In this document: positions 8,541 to 17,180 of the stretch, piece after piece
How the letters are laid out: every line of letters begins with the position of its first letter
How positions within the stretch are numbered: position 1 is the first letter of the stretch
Source of the DNA: Candidatus Wallbacteria bacterium
GTDB lineage: Bacteria > Muiribacteriota > UBA6191 > JACPRK01
Direction of reading: 5' to 3'
Assembly (NCBI GenBank): GCA_016213845.1
Contig: JACQZN010000017.1
Location: 1-64,000 of the forward strand
DNA length: 64,000 bases
Translations under genes and position numbers: made by a program
The notes under the pieces: model-generated
Database searches by the model: none
Seen by the model: only the letters and a program-made list of their open reading frames with translations
Told to the model about the DNA's origin: nothing

Positions 8541-11500
8541 ATGCACCACAAGACTCTTCTCTCCATTTCGCTTCTACTGCTCCTCTCTCTGCCGGCAAAT
8601 GTCAGGGGGGCGTCGCTCCAAACGCTGGCGGGCACCGGCTCCGTGAACCCAGGCCTGCAGTACTTCTACTCGGTGACGTTCTTCGCCGATAGTACCGGCC
8701 ACTCGCTTGCGACCATCACCAACCCGATCCCCGTGAGCGTCACGTACGTGCCCGGTTCCATGAAGCTGTACCGAGGGGATGAAACGGTTGCCATCTCGGA
8801 CGCGGGCATGGACGCGGACGGCGATTTCAATGTCACCACCCCGGGTGCCGTCGTCGCCAAGATCGCGAATCTACAGCCGTCTGAGCAGGTCTCGATCGAG
8901 TTCACGGTCAAGGCGGCGGACAACCTCCCGGCCGGCAGCTCCGTGAAGAACAAGGCGTCCGTGACCTACGACTTCGACGGGGACAGCTCTACGATTTTCA
9001 GCAACGAAGACTCTCGCAACGTGAATTTCGTGCAGGGCATCGAGTTGACGCCCGACTCGGCCGCAAGCTCCGGGCTTCCCGGGGCAGTCGTGGACTACCC
9101 CGTCACGGTCACGAACACCAGCAACTTCACCGTGTCCATCGGGTTGGCGGCCACGGGGCTCCCCGTGAACTGGTCCGCGAAGCTCTATGAGGATTCGAAC
9201 CAGAACGGTCTGCGAGACGTCGGAGAGACCACGGAAGTCTCCGGATTCAGCCAGGTTTCCGCCTTCACCAGTCGAAGCCTCGTCGCCGCCGTCTCCATCC
9301 CGCTCACTGCCGTCGGCGGCGAGTCGGGAAGCATCACCATCACCGCCAATATTCCGACGGAGAAAGCCAAGGAGGGCTCCTCCCCTGCCAACGTGAAGGG
9401 CAAGGGGCTCGTCTCGGCCGCCTACACGACAACCGTGCTGGGCGGGCGGGCCGTGGAGTTGGCGCCGGCTATGGGTAGCAAGTTCGCGCTGCCCGGCGCG
9501 CTCGCCGACTACGCCGTCACAATCACCAACACCGGCAACGATCCCGACCAGTTCAACCTTACGGCCACCGGCCTTCCCCAGGGCTGGTCGGCCACCGTCT
9601 TCAGGGACACCGACGGCGACGGCATCAAGGACGACGCGGAGACCACTCAGCTGACTTCGACGGGCAACCTCAATTCCGATGAGGCCCTCCACGTCATCGT
9701 ACGCGTCAGCGTTCCCTCCGACGCGCTTGCCTTCGCCCAGGGGACCGTCGTGCTCACCGCCGAAGGCGTGGAGCAGAACTCGCAACTGAACAAGGGGACC
9801 GTCGCTCGCTCCAACAGCGGCCTTCCGACCGCGTCGGGCTCGTACCAGACAACCGTGAGCCAGAAGCACGCCGCCACGCTCACGCCGGCCTCGGGCGCTC
9901 TCGACCGGCTGCCCGGACTCACGGCCGACTACGCTGTAACCATCACCAACACCGGCAACGGCGCGGACACCTTCGCGCTCTCCACCAGCGGACTGCCCAC
10001 AACCTGGACCGTGGAGGTCTACTCGGACGCCGATGGAGAAGGCGACGTCGACATGATGGTGGACACGGTGGCCAGCAGCACCGGCTCCCTCGACCCCGCG
10101 GATAGCTTCCACGCCGTCGTGCGCGTGACCGTCGCCGCCGGGGCACAGGCAGGAGATGTCGGCGTCGTGACGTTGACGGCCACGCCGTCTCTGGTTGACA
10201 ACAAGGCCCCTCGGGGTAAGCGTCAGCCGGCGGCCAATGGCGAGCCAGAAGGTACCGTCAGTGGCAACTACACGACGCTGGCGCTCCAGAAGTACGCAAT
10301 CACTCTCACCCCGGCCACAGGTAGCAAGTTCGTCCGGCCTGCCCAGGTCGCCGATTACCCGGCCCGGATCACCAACACCGGAAACGGTCCTGACACAATC
10401 TCGCTGACAACGAGCGGCTTGCCCCAGGGCTGGACCGCCAACCTGGTCAAGGACGAGAACGGAAACGGATTCCGCGACACCGAGGACACCCAGGTCCTGA
10501 CGAACACCGGGAGCCTGGGAGCAAACCTGGGCTTTCCGGTCATAGTCTCGGTGACGGCGCCACAAGGCACTGCGGCCGGGACGGTGGGAGAGATCACGCT
10601 GACCGCGTCCTCGAGCCAAAACACGGACAAGCGTGCCCCACAGTTCGGGGCGATCCCGACAACCACGGCCACCGGCAAGTACACGACGACCATTCTGTCC
10701 CAGGTCGCCGTGGAGCTCACTCCGGCGACCGCCTCCTTCGCCAGACTTCCGGGCTTCAGCGCCGATTACCCGGCCACGATCACCAACACCGGCAACATCA
10801 CCACGACTTTCTTGCTGTCGCTGAGCGGCGCCCCCACCACCTGGACTGCTTCGCTGCTCGCAGACCAGAACGGGGATGGAATCGCCGGTATGGAGGACCA
10901 GGCCACGTCTTCCACAGGCACTCTCGGGGTAGGCCAGGCGACCCACGTCATCGTTCGAGTCGACGTGCCGGCCAGCGCGGCGGCCAACGACGTGGCATCA
11001 GTCACCTTGACCGCATCGCCCGACGATGCCAAGCAGAAGCGCGCTCCCACAAGGGATCAGGAGCCGATATCCGCTTCCGGTGTCTATACGACGACTGTTC
11101 TCCAGCGAGTCGGCGTTGAGCTGACCCCGGAAACCGCTCTTTCGAGCAAACTCCCCGGCGCAACCGCCGACTACCCGGCGACGATAACAAACACCGGAAA
11201 CGGTGACGATGTCTTCAAGCTCTCGGTCTCCGGGTTGCCCGGAGGGTGGTCGGCGGAGATCGTCCGCGACGTCAATGGCAACGCGATACGCGACTCGGAG
11301 GACGTCTCGCCGACGAACAGCACAGGATTGCTTTCGGCAGGGCACAGCTACGACGTGGTCGTACGTGTCACGGTACCGACCACTGCGACAGCAGGCAGCT
11401 CGGGCGAGGCGACGCTTTCGGCCGTGTCCCAGGTAGAAAACGAGACCAAGGCCTCCACCAAGGCCCCGGACAAGTCCACCGGCACGGCCACAGGCATCTA

Positions 11501-14500
11501 CACGACGTTTGTCCTGCGCACCCCCGCGGTCGCCCTGACGCCGGCCTCCGGTACTGCGAGCCGGTTGCCTGGTGACGTTGCCGACTACGCGGCGACCATC
11601 ACCAACACCGGCAACGGTCCGGACGTGATGTCGCTTTCGGCCAACGGCCTGCCCACGACCTGGACGGGGTCCATTTACTTCGACGCCAGCGGCGACGGCA
11701 CCCTAGGCAACGACGAGACGACGGAGGTCACCCAGACGTCGCTGCTCGGCGCGGGTGAGGCCTACAAGGCGATCGTCCGCGTGGCCGTTCCGGCCGGCGC
11801 CTTGGCCGGCGACGTGGGCGATGTCACGCTCACGGCCACAGCAGGTGCAGACCTCGATCTGAAACGAGCTCCGTTTGGACTGGCTCCCAAGAAGCCGACC
11901 GCGGTGGGAGCCTACCGCACGATCGCGCTGCAGGGCTTCGCCGTCGAGCTCACTCCACCAACCGACGCCCAGAGCAGGCTCCCGGGCGCGGTCGCCGACT
12001 ACCCGGCGACGATCACGAACTCGGGCAACGGCTTCGATTCGATCTCGCTGCAGACGAGCGGCCTTCCGACGACCTGGACCGCCAAGATCCTCGAGGACCT
12101 CGATCAGAGCGGAACCCTCGAGCTGTCGGAGACTTCCGTCGTCAGCGGCGCCAGCAATCTCGCACCGGGCCATTCTTACTCAGTCGTGGTCCGAGTCCAA
12201 GTGCCCACCGGCGCCCAGGCCGGCGACGTGGGCGAGGTGACCTTGACCGCCCAGTCGGTGGGGGCTAGCACCAAGACAATCGTCCGGCCATCGGTGAAGG
12301 CTGACACGTCTGCATCCGGCGTGTACAAGACGACCGTGTTGCAACAGCACGGCGTGGCACTCGCCCCGGCGACCGCCACCCTGCGGGTCAACCCGGGCGC
12401 CACGGCGGATTATCCGGCGACCATCACGAACACGGGAAATGGGCCGGACACTTTCTCGCTGGCAACGGCCGGGTTGCCGACCACATGGACCGCATCCGTC
12501 GTCCAGGACACGAACGCCAACGGTCAAGTCGATACCGGAGAATCGACCGTCGCGAGCTCGACCGGACAGCTCGCCGCAGGTGGCTCCACACGGGTCATCG
12601 TGCGGGTGACCGTACCGGCGGACGCTCTCTACTCCGACGCAGCCGACATCACCCTCACCGCTTCCGAGGCGCTGCCGGGCCTGCTCAAGGGCGGCGAGCT
12701 CGCCTACGGGGCCGTGCCCCAGGCGAAGGCGTCCGGTGTTTATCGGACCCGGGTCGCCTTCAAGCAGGCTGTGGTCCTCACACCTGCAACGGCAGCGCTC
12801 TCCCGGCTGGCCGGAACGGTCGCCGACTATCCCGCGACGATCACCAACACCACCAACGGCGAGGATGGTTTCTCCGTGGCGTTGAGCGGGCTGCCCACCA
12901 CGTGGACAGCCTCGATCTTCGAGGACCAAAACCGCAATGGAACGCTCGACTCCGCCGAGACCACCATCGTGTCGAATTCGGGACTTCTCTCTCGCAACGC
13001 TTCCATCGCGGTCATCGTGCGAGTGAGCGTACCGGAAGCTGCCACCGCGGGCGATGTCGGTGTGGTGACCTTGACCGCGCGCCCCCTGGCCAAGGCCAAG
13101 GCCGGCAGCGCTGTCGCCCTCGCACCGCTCGCCTCGGCGACCGGCGTCTACACCACGACGGTCCTCCCGCCCCTGAACCGGCCGCCTGTCGCCAGCATCC
13201 AGACCACCACGCCCCTGACCGGATCGCCGCGCATCCTGAACCTGGACGGCTCGAAGAGCACCGATCCGGACGAGGACGCACTCACCTACTCCTGGACGCT
13301 GACCACCCGGCCAGACGGGGCAGCCCCGTTCACCAGCACGCTAGCGGTCACGCAGTACAACGCGACCGTCGTCGGGGCCTACATGTTCACCCTGACCGTC
13401 CGCGATCCCGAGGGGCTCACCGACACCGCATCGATCGCGTTCCTCGCTTCGGTGCGACCGCCGATTGCCATCGCCCGGGGTGACCAGCAGTTGATCTTGC
13501 CGCGCGCCGGCATTCCGGCGACCATCCCGACGACTCTCAGCGCCCGCTTGGACGGAACGGCGTCGTTCCATCCGGACAAGCTGGAGATCACCTACAAGTG
13601 GACCGTCCTGCGCGCGCCCGACAAGAGTCAGGCCTCCATGACGACCTCGACGCTCGTCACCTTCGATGACGCGACCGCCTCCAGGCCCGTGGTCACGTTC
13701 CTGGGGACGACGACGGGAGGCCCGTCGGCGCCACTCAGGGCAGCCGGGCCGTACCGGTTCCTGCTGACGGTCTCTGACGGAGTCCGCACGGCCACGGACA
13801 CGGTAGACATCGATGTCCTCGATCCGTCCACCTTCCTCCCGAATGCCGACCCGGGCCTGGACCGTGCCTTCACGGTGGAGCGTGCTCCGGGCGGCGGACT
13901 GAACGTTACGATTCCCGACCCGACCCTGCCCGCCGATCAGCGCAGCCCCTTCGTTCGGCTGGATGGCCGGGAGAGCGCCGACTCTCTGGGCCGCAAGCTG
14001 ACATACCGCTGGACGGTCACGCGCGTGCCTCCGTTCTCCACGCTTCAGACGCTGGAAGGGAGCACGACTCCCTTCCCCTTCTTCCGTCCCGACCAGGAAG
14101 GCATCTACGAGTTCGAGTTGACCGTCAACAACGGGATCTACGACAGCGTTCCGAACCGGGTTCGGATCGTCATCAGCGCCTCCAACCATGCGCCGACGGC
14201 ACTGGCGTTCGTGCGCGATCCGGTCAACGGCCGCCGCTCCTTCGCGGCCCGGCCCGTTCTGGACTTCCAGACCGGCGCGCAGGTCGAGCTGAATGGCTCG
14301 CTCTCCACGGATCCTGACGCTGCCGACCGAGGAGCGCTCACGTACGCGTGGTCCCAGCTGTCCGGCCCGCCGGTCACGCTGGCGCCGAGCGTGAACGCCG
14401 TCACGGTCACGTTCACCGCCGACCGGCCCGGTCTGACGGAGTTCCAGCTAACAGTCACGGACATCTCGGGGACCTTCGACGAAGCCCGGGTCGGTGTCTT

Positions 14501-17102
14501 CGCCCGGGAAGCGGCAGACAACTCGAGACTGTCGATCGTCTCGTCGGCCACGCTCACCAACACGACCGGTGAGGGCTTCACGGATCAGTTCCCGCTGACG
14601 CCGCCGCGCTCGCTTCGCGTCACGATTCCGACCACCGTGACCCTGACGGGAAAGGTCACCGGCACCTTCCCGGCCGGCCAGCGGTTCGATCACCTCTGGA
14701 CGCAAGTCGAGGGCCCGGTGGTGCTCCTCACGGCTCCGAGCCTCTTGAACACGACCAGCTTGACGTCAGCCGTGCAGTTCGCGCCGACCACGTCGCGCGT
14801 GCACCTGTTCGACCTGACGGTCTTCCCTCTCGACGCGACAGGGAACCGCACCTCGGCCTTCTTGCGGCAGTTCGTGCGCGTGGTCGTCGACACCAACGAG
14901 TTCTCCGTGCCGGAGGCCGCCGGTATCGTTACGCCTGCGATCATCCCTCTGACCGGTAGCTCTTCGCAGAGAACGATCACGCTGGACGGATCACAGTCCA
15001 AGGTGGTGAAGGCTTCGGCCGCGCGCGGCTTGACGCTCTTCTACTCCTGGCGCCAGGTGGACGGGCCGCGAGGCGAGTTCGTGAACCCCTACCAGGTGAT
15101 CACGACCTTCGTGGCGCCGGAGTTCTCCGAGGATGCGACCACGCGTGATTACCTGTTCGAGCTGACGGTCGATGTGACGCCGCCCGGAGATCGCAGCCAG
15201 CCGCTCTACTTCCAGGTGGTGCAGCAGGGCGCCGCGGCGGCCGCGGGCCCCCTGGGCGGATGCAACTGCGGGATCGGAGGAGGATGTGCGATGAGCGATT
15301 CTGCAGCGGGCGGTACGAACCCCGATCTGGTGATGCTGCTTCTGGCGGCGCTTGGGGCCATTGCGCTCCGAGCGAGCCAGTGGCGGCGTGCCCGCGCCCT
15401 TGCGCTCGCGGCGGCCGCAGCTCTGGCGCTGGCCGTGTCACAGGCGCAGGCTGCCAAGCCGGCCCCGTTCTCGGACGTGCCAAGGGACCACTGGGCTCAT
15501 GGTGCGGTCGACAGGGCCAGGGAAGCCGGGCTGCTCGATTCGCGGGCGCGCCGCTTCGATGGCGCCGCGCGAGCTACGCGCTACCAGATGGCGGTCATCG
15601 TGGCGAGAATGCTGGACCGGGTCGACTCGATGCCGCCCGGCAAGGTTGGAGAAAAGGACCTCGAGAACCTGGAGGCCTTGACCATCGAGTTTGCAGACGA
15701 GCTGGCCCTTCTGAACGTGAAGACGTCGGCCCTGGAGCAGGGGCTGGGGACGCTCAAAGGCGACGTCGCCGGCCTCGAGAAGGCCAGGAGCTCCGGCGGC
15801 ATCGGCGCTGGCATCCACGGCCTGGTCCAGGCGCGGATGGTGATGGCCAACGCGGAGTCGAGCGCCTCGGCGCTGTTCCGCGGCCGCACGTTGCCGGTCT
15901 CACGCTACCCGGGCGCGCCGGACGCCACGGGCATCAACAACGGCCGGACGTTCTTCGATATCGCGCAGTCCTCGGTGGCCTTCGATCGCACGTTCGACGA
16001 GAACTTCAAGCTGCACCTGCAGCTCGACTTCGACGCCTCCAACGAGGCGACGTTCATCACCGCCAACAACGTCCAGATCAACGAAGCGTTCGTCGACTTG
16101 GTCGGCTGGCTCGGCGACGGCGACGTCACCGTCCGCGCCGGGGCCTGGGCGCTTCCGTTTGGCCGTGAGCGCGACCCTGAGTTGACGTTGGACCCGGCGC
16201 GGCGGCTCGGGTTCCGGACGCTCGATCTCACGATCACCCCGACGCTCTGGGACCAGACCTGGGAGCGAGTGCGCAACGTCGGCGTTGGCCTGGCCAGCGG
16301 CGAGGGCACCAGCTTCAAGTGGCAGGCGGGTCTGGCGGGTGCCTCTGCGGTCAGCTCCGTGGAGAACGGCTCGCTGCTGCTGACCCGGCAGTTCGCGCAG
16401 GCTTCCATGATTGGAGCCGGCCCGAACCTGCTGGCGATCCTCGCTGGCGACCCGCCGGCGCAGGCCGCGGCCGCCCGCTTCGCTGCAGGGGCTGCCAGCT
16501 TCGGAAACCGTCCCTTTGGCGTCGCCTCGCTGACCAACCCGAACCTCTACGGCGACGTCCTGTCCGGGGTCGACGTCAACGGAGGCCCCGTCCAGCAGGA
16601 TGGGTATGGCTTCTACGGCTGGATCGGTGATACAAACGCGAGCGGCTTCCGATGGGACCTGGGATACTTCGACAGCGGCGGCAACGTTTCGCCGGCCGCC
16701 GACGAGATCGGTTCGCTCAACGAATGGCGCGGCGCGCAGCTCAACATCGGCTACTGGGGCCTGAAGGACTGGGGCCTCATGGGAAGCTACTTCCGTTCCA
16801 ACTCGAGCGTTGGAGCGGGTCTTCCAGAAGTGGAGAGCCGTTCCTGGTCGGCGTTGGTGAACCGCAAGCTGGGAGCCAACGACAACCTGACGTTGCGCTA
16901 CGAGGACGCCGAGGACGCCCTCTCGCGGGTACGATTCGAGGCGCAGACCTGGACCTTCGGCTGGAACCACCGGCTGGGCGAAAGCAGCCTGCTGCAGCTC
17001 GAGTACTCCGCGCCCGACACGATCTTCCGCGCCCCGGGCGTCCCCTCCCCGGGCGACGCTTGCGACGAGCAGATCCAGCTCAACTACAAGCTCGGATTCT
17101 GA
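8541..17102 (+). CDS. Giant surface protein: Ig-like repeats, PKD-like domains, sorting signal, fused SLH-porin
   Basis: One uninterrupted 2853-codon frame. It begins with a signal peptide (MHHKTLLSISLLLLLSLPAN) and a DUF11-like domain to about residue 166. Ten tandem 137-140-residue repeats (about 167-1540) contain ADYPATITNTGNG and GLPTTWTA and resemble NEW3/alpha-galactosidase-associated domains. Six PKD-like beta domains follow (about 1545-2230). A sorting-like segment, GGCNCGIGGGC (2239-2249), a hydrophobic stretch (2262-2276) and WRRAR come next. Then follow a second signal-peptide-like segment (2282-2305), an SLH domain (FSDVPRDHWAHGAV, from about 2309), a coiled coil and a porin-type beta barrel ending in a terminal Phe. 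The first part should be a cell-surface adhesin-like protein and the second an outer-membrane porin tied to the wall. The join may be a real fusion, an internal-start arrangement or an error. Confidence 0.8.
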   Translation: MHHKTLLSISLLLLLSLPANVRGASLQTLAGTGSVNPGLQYFYSVTFFADSTGHSLATITNPIPVSVTYVPGSMKLYRGDETVAISDAGMDADGDFNVTTPGAVVAKIANLQPSEQVSIEFTVKAADNLPAGSSVKNKASVTYDFDGDSSTIFSNEDSRNVNFVQGIELTPDSAASSGLPGAVVDYPVTVTNTSNFTVSIGLAATGLPVNWSAKLYEDSNQNGLRDVGETTEVSGFSQVSAFTSRSLVAAVSIPLTAVGGESGSITITANIPTEKAKEGSSPANVKGKGLVSAAYTTTVLGGRAVELAPAMGSKFALPGALADYAVTITNTGNDPDQFNLTATGLPQGWSATVFRDTDGDGIKDDAETTQLTSTGNLNSDEALHVIVRVSVPSDALAFAQGTVVLTAEGVEQNSQLNKGTVARSNSGLPTASGSYQTTVSQKHAATLTPASGALDRLPGLTADYAVTITNTGNGADTFALSTSGLPTTWTVEVYSDADGEGDVDMMVDTVASSTGSLDPADSFHAVVRVTVAAGAQAGDVGVVTLTATPSLVDNKAPRGKRQPAANGEPEGTVSGNYTTLALQKYAITLTPATGSKFVRPAQVADYPARITNTGNGPDTISLTTSGLPQGWTANLVKDENGNGFRDTEDTQVLTNTGSLGANLGFPVIVSVTAPQGTAAGTVGEITLTASSSQNTDKRAPQFGAIPTTTATGKYTTTILSQVAVELTPATASFARLPGFSADYPATITNTGNITTTFLLSLSGAPTTWTASLLADQNGDGIAGMEDQATSSTGTLGVGQATHVIVRVDVPASAAANDVASVTLTASPDDAKQKRAPTRDQEPISASGVYTTTVLQRVGVELTPETALSSKLPGATADYPATITNTGNGDDVFKLSVSGLPGGWSAEIVRDVNGNAIRDSEDVSPTNSTGLLSAGHSYDVVVRVTVPTTATAGSSGEATLSAVSQVENETKASTKAPDKSTGTATGIYTTFVLRTPAVALTPASGTASRLPGDVADYAATITNTGNGPDVMSLSANGLPTTWTGSIYFDASGDGTLGNDETTEVTQTSLLGAGEAYKAIVRVAVPAGALAGDVGDVTLTATAGADLDLKRAPFGLAPKKPTAVGAYRTIALQGFAVELTPPTDAQSRLPGAVADYPATITNSGNGFDSISLQTSGLPTTWTAKILEDLDQSGTLELSETSVVSGASNLAPGHSYSVVVRVQVPTGAQAGDVGEVTLTAQSVGASTKTIVRPSVKADTSASGVYKTTVLQQHGVALAPATATLRVNPGATADYPATITNTGNGPDTFSLATAGLPTTWTASVVQDTNANGQVDTGESTVASSTGQLAAGGSTRVIVRVTVPADALYSDAADITLTASEALPGLLKGGELAYGAVPQAKASGVYRTRVAFKQAVVLTPATAALSRLAGTVADYPATITNTTNGEDGFSVALSGLPTTWTASIFEDQNRNGTLDSAETTIVSNSGLLSRNASIAVIVRVSVPEAATAGDVGVVTLTARPLAKAKAGSAVALAPLASATGVYTTTVLPPLNRPPVASIQTTTPLTGSPRILNLDGSKSTDPDEDALTYSWTLTTRPDGAAPFTSTLAVTQYNATVVGAYMFTLTVRDPEGLTDTASIAFLASVRPPIAIARGDQQLILPRAGIPATIPTTLSARLDGTASFHPDKLEITYKWTVLRAPDKSQASMTTSTLVTFDDATASRPVVTFLGTTTGGPSAPLRAAGPYRFLLTVSDGVRTATDTVDIDVLDPSTFLPNADPGLDRAFTVERAPGGGLNVTIPDPTLPADQRSPFVRLDGRESADSLGRKLTYRWTVTRVPPFSTLQTLEGSTTPFPFFRPDQEGIYEFELTVNNGIYDSVPNRVRIVISASNHAPTALAFVRDPVNGRRSFAARPVLDFQTGAQVELNGSLSTDPDAADRGALTYAWSQLSGPPVTLAPSVNAVTVTFTADRPGLTEFQLTVTDISGTFDEARVGVFAREAADNSRLSIVSSATLTNTTGEGFTDQFPLTPPRSLRVTIPTTVTLTGKVTGTFPAGQRFDHLWTQVEGPVVLLTAPSLLNTTSLTSAVQFAPTTSRVHLFDLTVFPLDATGNRTSAFLRQFVRVVVDTNEFSVPEAAGIVTPAIIPLTGSSSQRTITLDGSQSKVVKASAARGLTLFYSWRQVDGPRGEFVNPYQVITTFVAPEFSEDATTRDYLFELTVDVTPPGDRSQPLYFQVVQQGAAAAAGPLGGCNCGIGGGCAMSDSAAGGTNPDLVMLLLAALGAIALRASQWRRARALALAAAAALALAVSQAQAAKPAPFSDVPRDHWAHGAVDRAREAGLLDSRARRFDGAARATRYQMAVIVARMLDRVDSMPPGKVGEKDLENLEALTIEFADELALLNVKTSALEQGLGTLKGDVAGLEKARSSGGIGAGIHGLVQARMVMANAESSASALFRGRTLPVSRYPGAPDATGINNGRTFFDIAQSSVAFDRTFDENFKLHLQLDFDASNEATFITANNVQINEAFVDLVGWLGDGDVTVRAGAWALPFGRERDPELTLDPARRLGFRTLDLTITPTLWDQTWERVRNVGVGLASGEGTSFKWQAGLAGASAVSSVENGSLLLTRQFAQASMIGAGPNLLAILAGDPPAQAAAARFAAGAASFGNRPFGVASLTNPNLYGDVLSGVDVNGGPVQQDGYGFYGWIGDTNASGFRWDLGYFDSGGNVSPAADEIGSLNEWRGAQLNIGYWGLKDWGLMGSYFRSNSSVGAGLPEVESRSWSALVNRKLGANDNLTLRYEDAEDALSRVRFEAQTWTFGWNHRLGESSLLQLEYSAPDTIFRAPGVPSPGDACDEQIQLNYKLGF
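9039..13170 (+). repeat. Ten tandem Ig-like/NEW3-type coding repeats (~414 bp each)
   Basis: Repeat starts lie at about 9039, 9453 and 9873, and the tenth at about 12771. Each encodes the order [VI]xLTPA, ADYPATITNTGNG, GLPTTWTA, an acidic loop such as EDQNRNGTLDSAET, VIVRVTVP and GDVGxVTLTA. The spacing is regular, but nucleotide identity is low enough to indicate old duplications. Each repeat carries an aspartate-rich loop at the same place, resembling a calcium-binding EF/dockerin loop. Confidence 0.85.
15252..15456 (+). other. Junction: C-terminal sorting signal, internal ribosome site and second signal peptide
   Basis: Residues 2239-2305 of the giant frame contain, in order, a Cys/Gly motif with three cysteines, a hydrophobic stretch, an arginine cluster and a second Ala-rich signal-peptide-like segment ending SQAQA. 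GGAGGAGG (15276-15283) stands 7 nt before an in-frame ATG at 15291, an almost ideal ribosome binding site. From there a 603-residue SLH-porin could be made on its own. The Gly-Gly-Gly-Cys codons and the ribosome site are the same bases, so the strong site may partly be chance. Confidence 0.6.
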
Positions 17103-17113
17103 GCCCCGCCAAG

Positions 17114-17172
17114 AAAAACCGGGGACACACGACCTATTTAAAAAAAATAGGTCGTGTGTCCCCGGTTTTTTT
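17114..17172. terminator. Perfect 26-bp hairpin terminator
   Basis: The left arm 17114-17139 is exactly complementary to the right arm 17145-17170 across an AAAAA loop. The stem contains GGGGACACACGACC, and seven Ts (17166-17172) close the plus-strand side, so it can terminate the giant gene. A-rich ends on both sides make it work in either direction. Its perfection and length suggest a mobile REP-like element as well. Confidence 0.85.
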
Positions 17173-17180
17173 GGGGTTCG

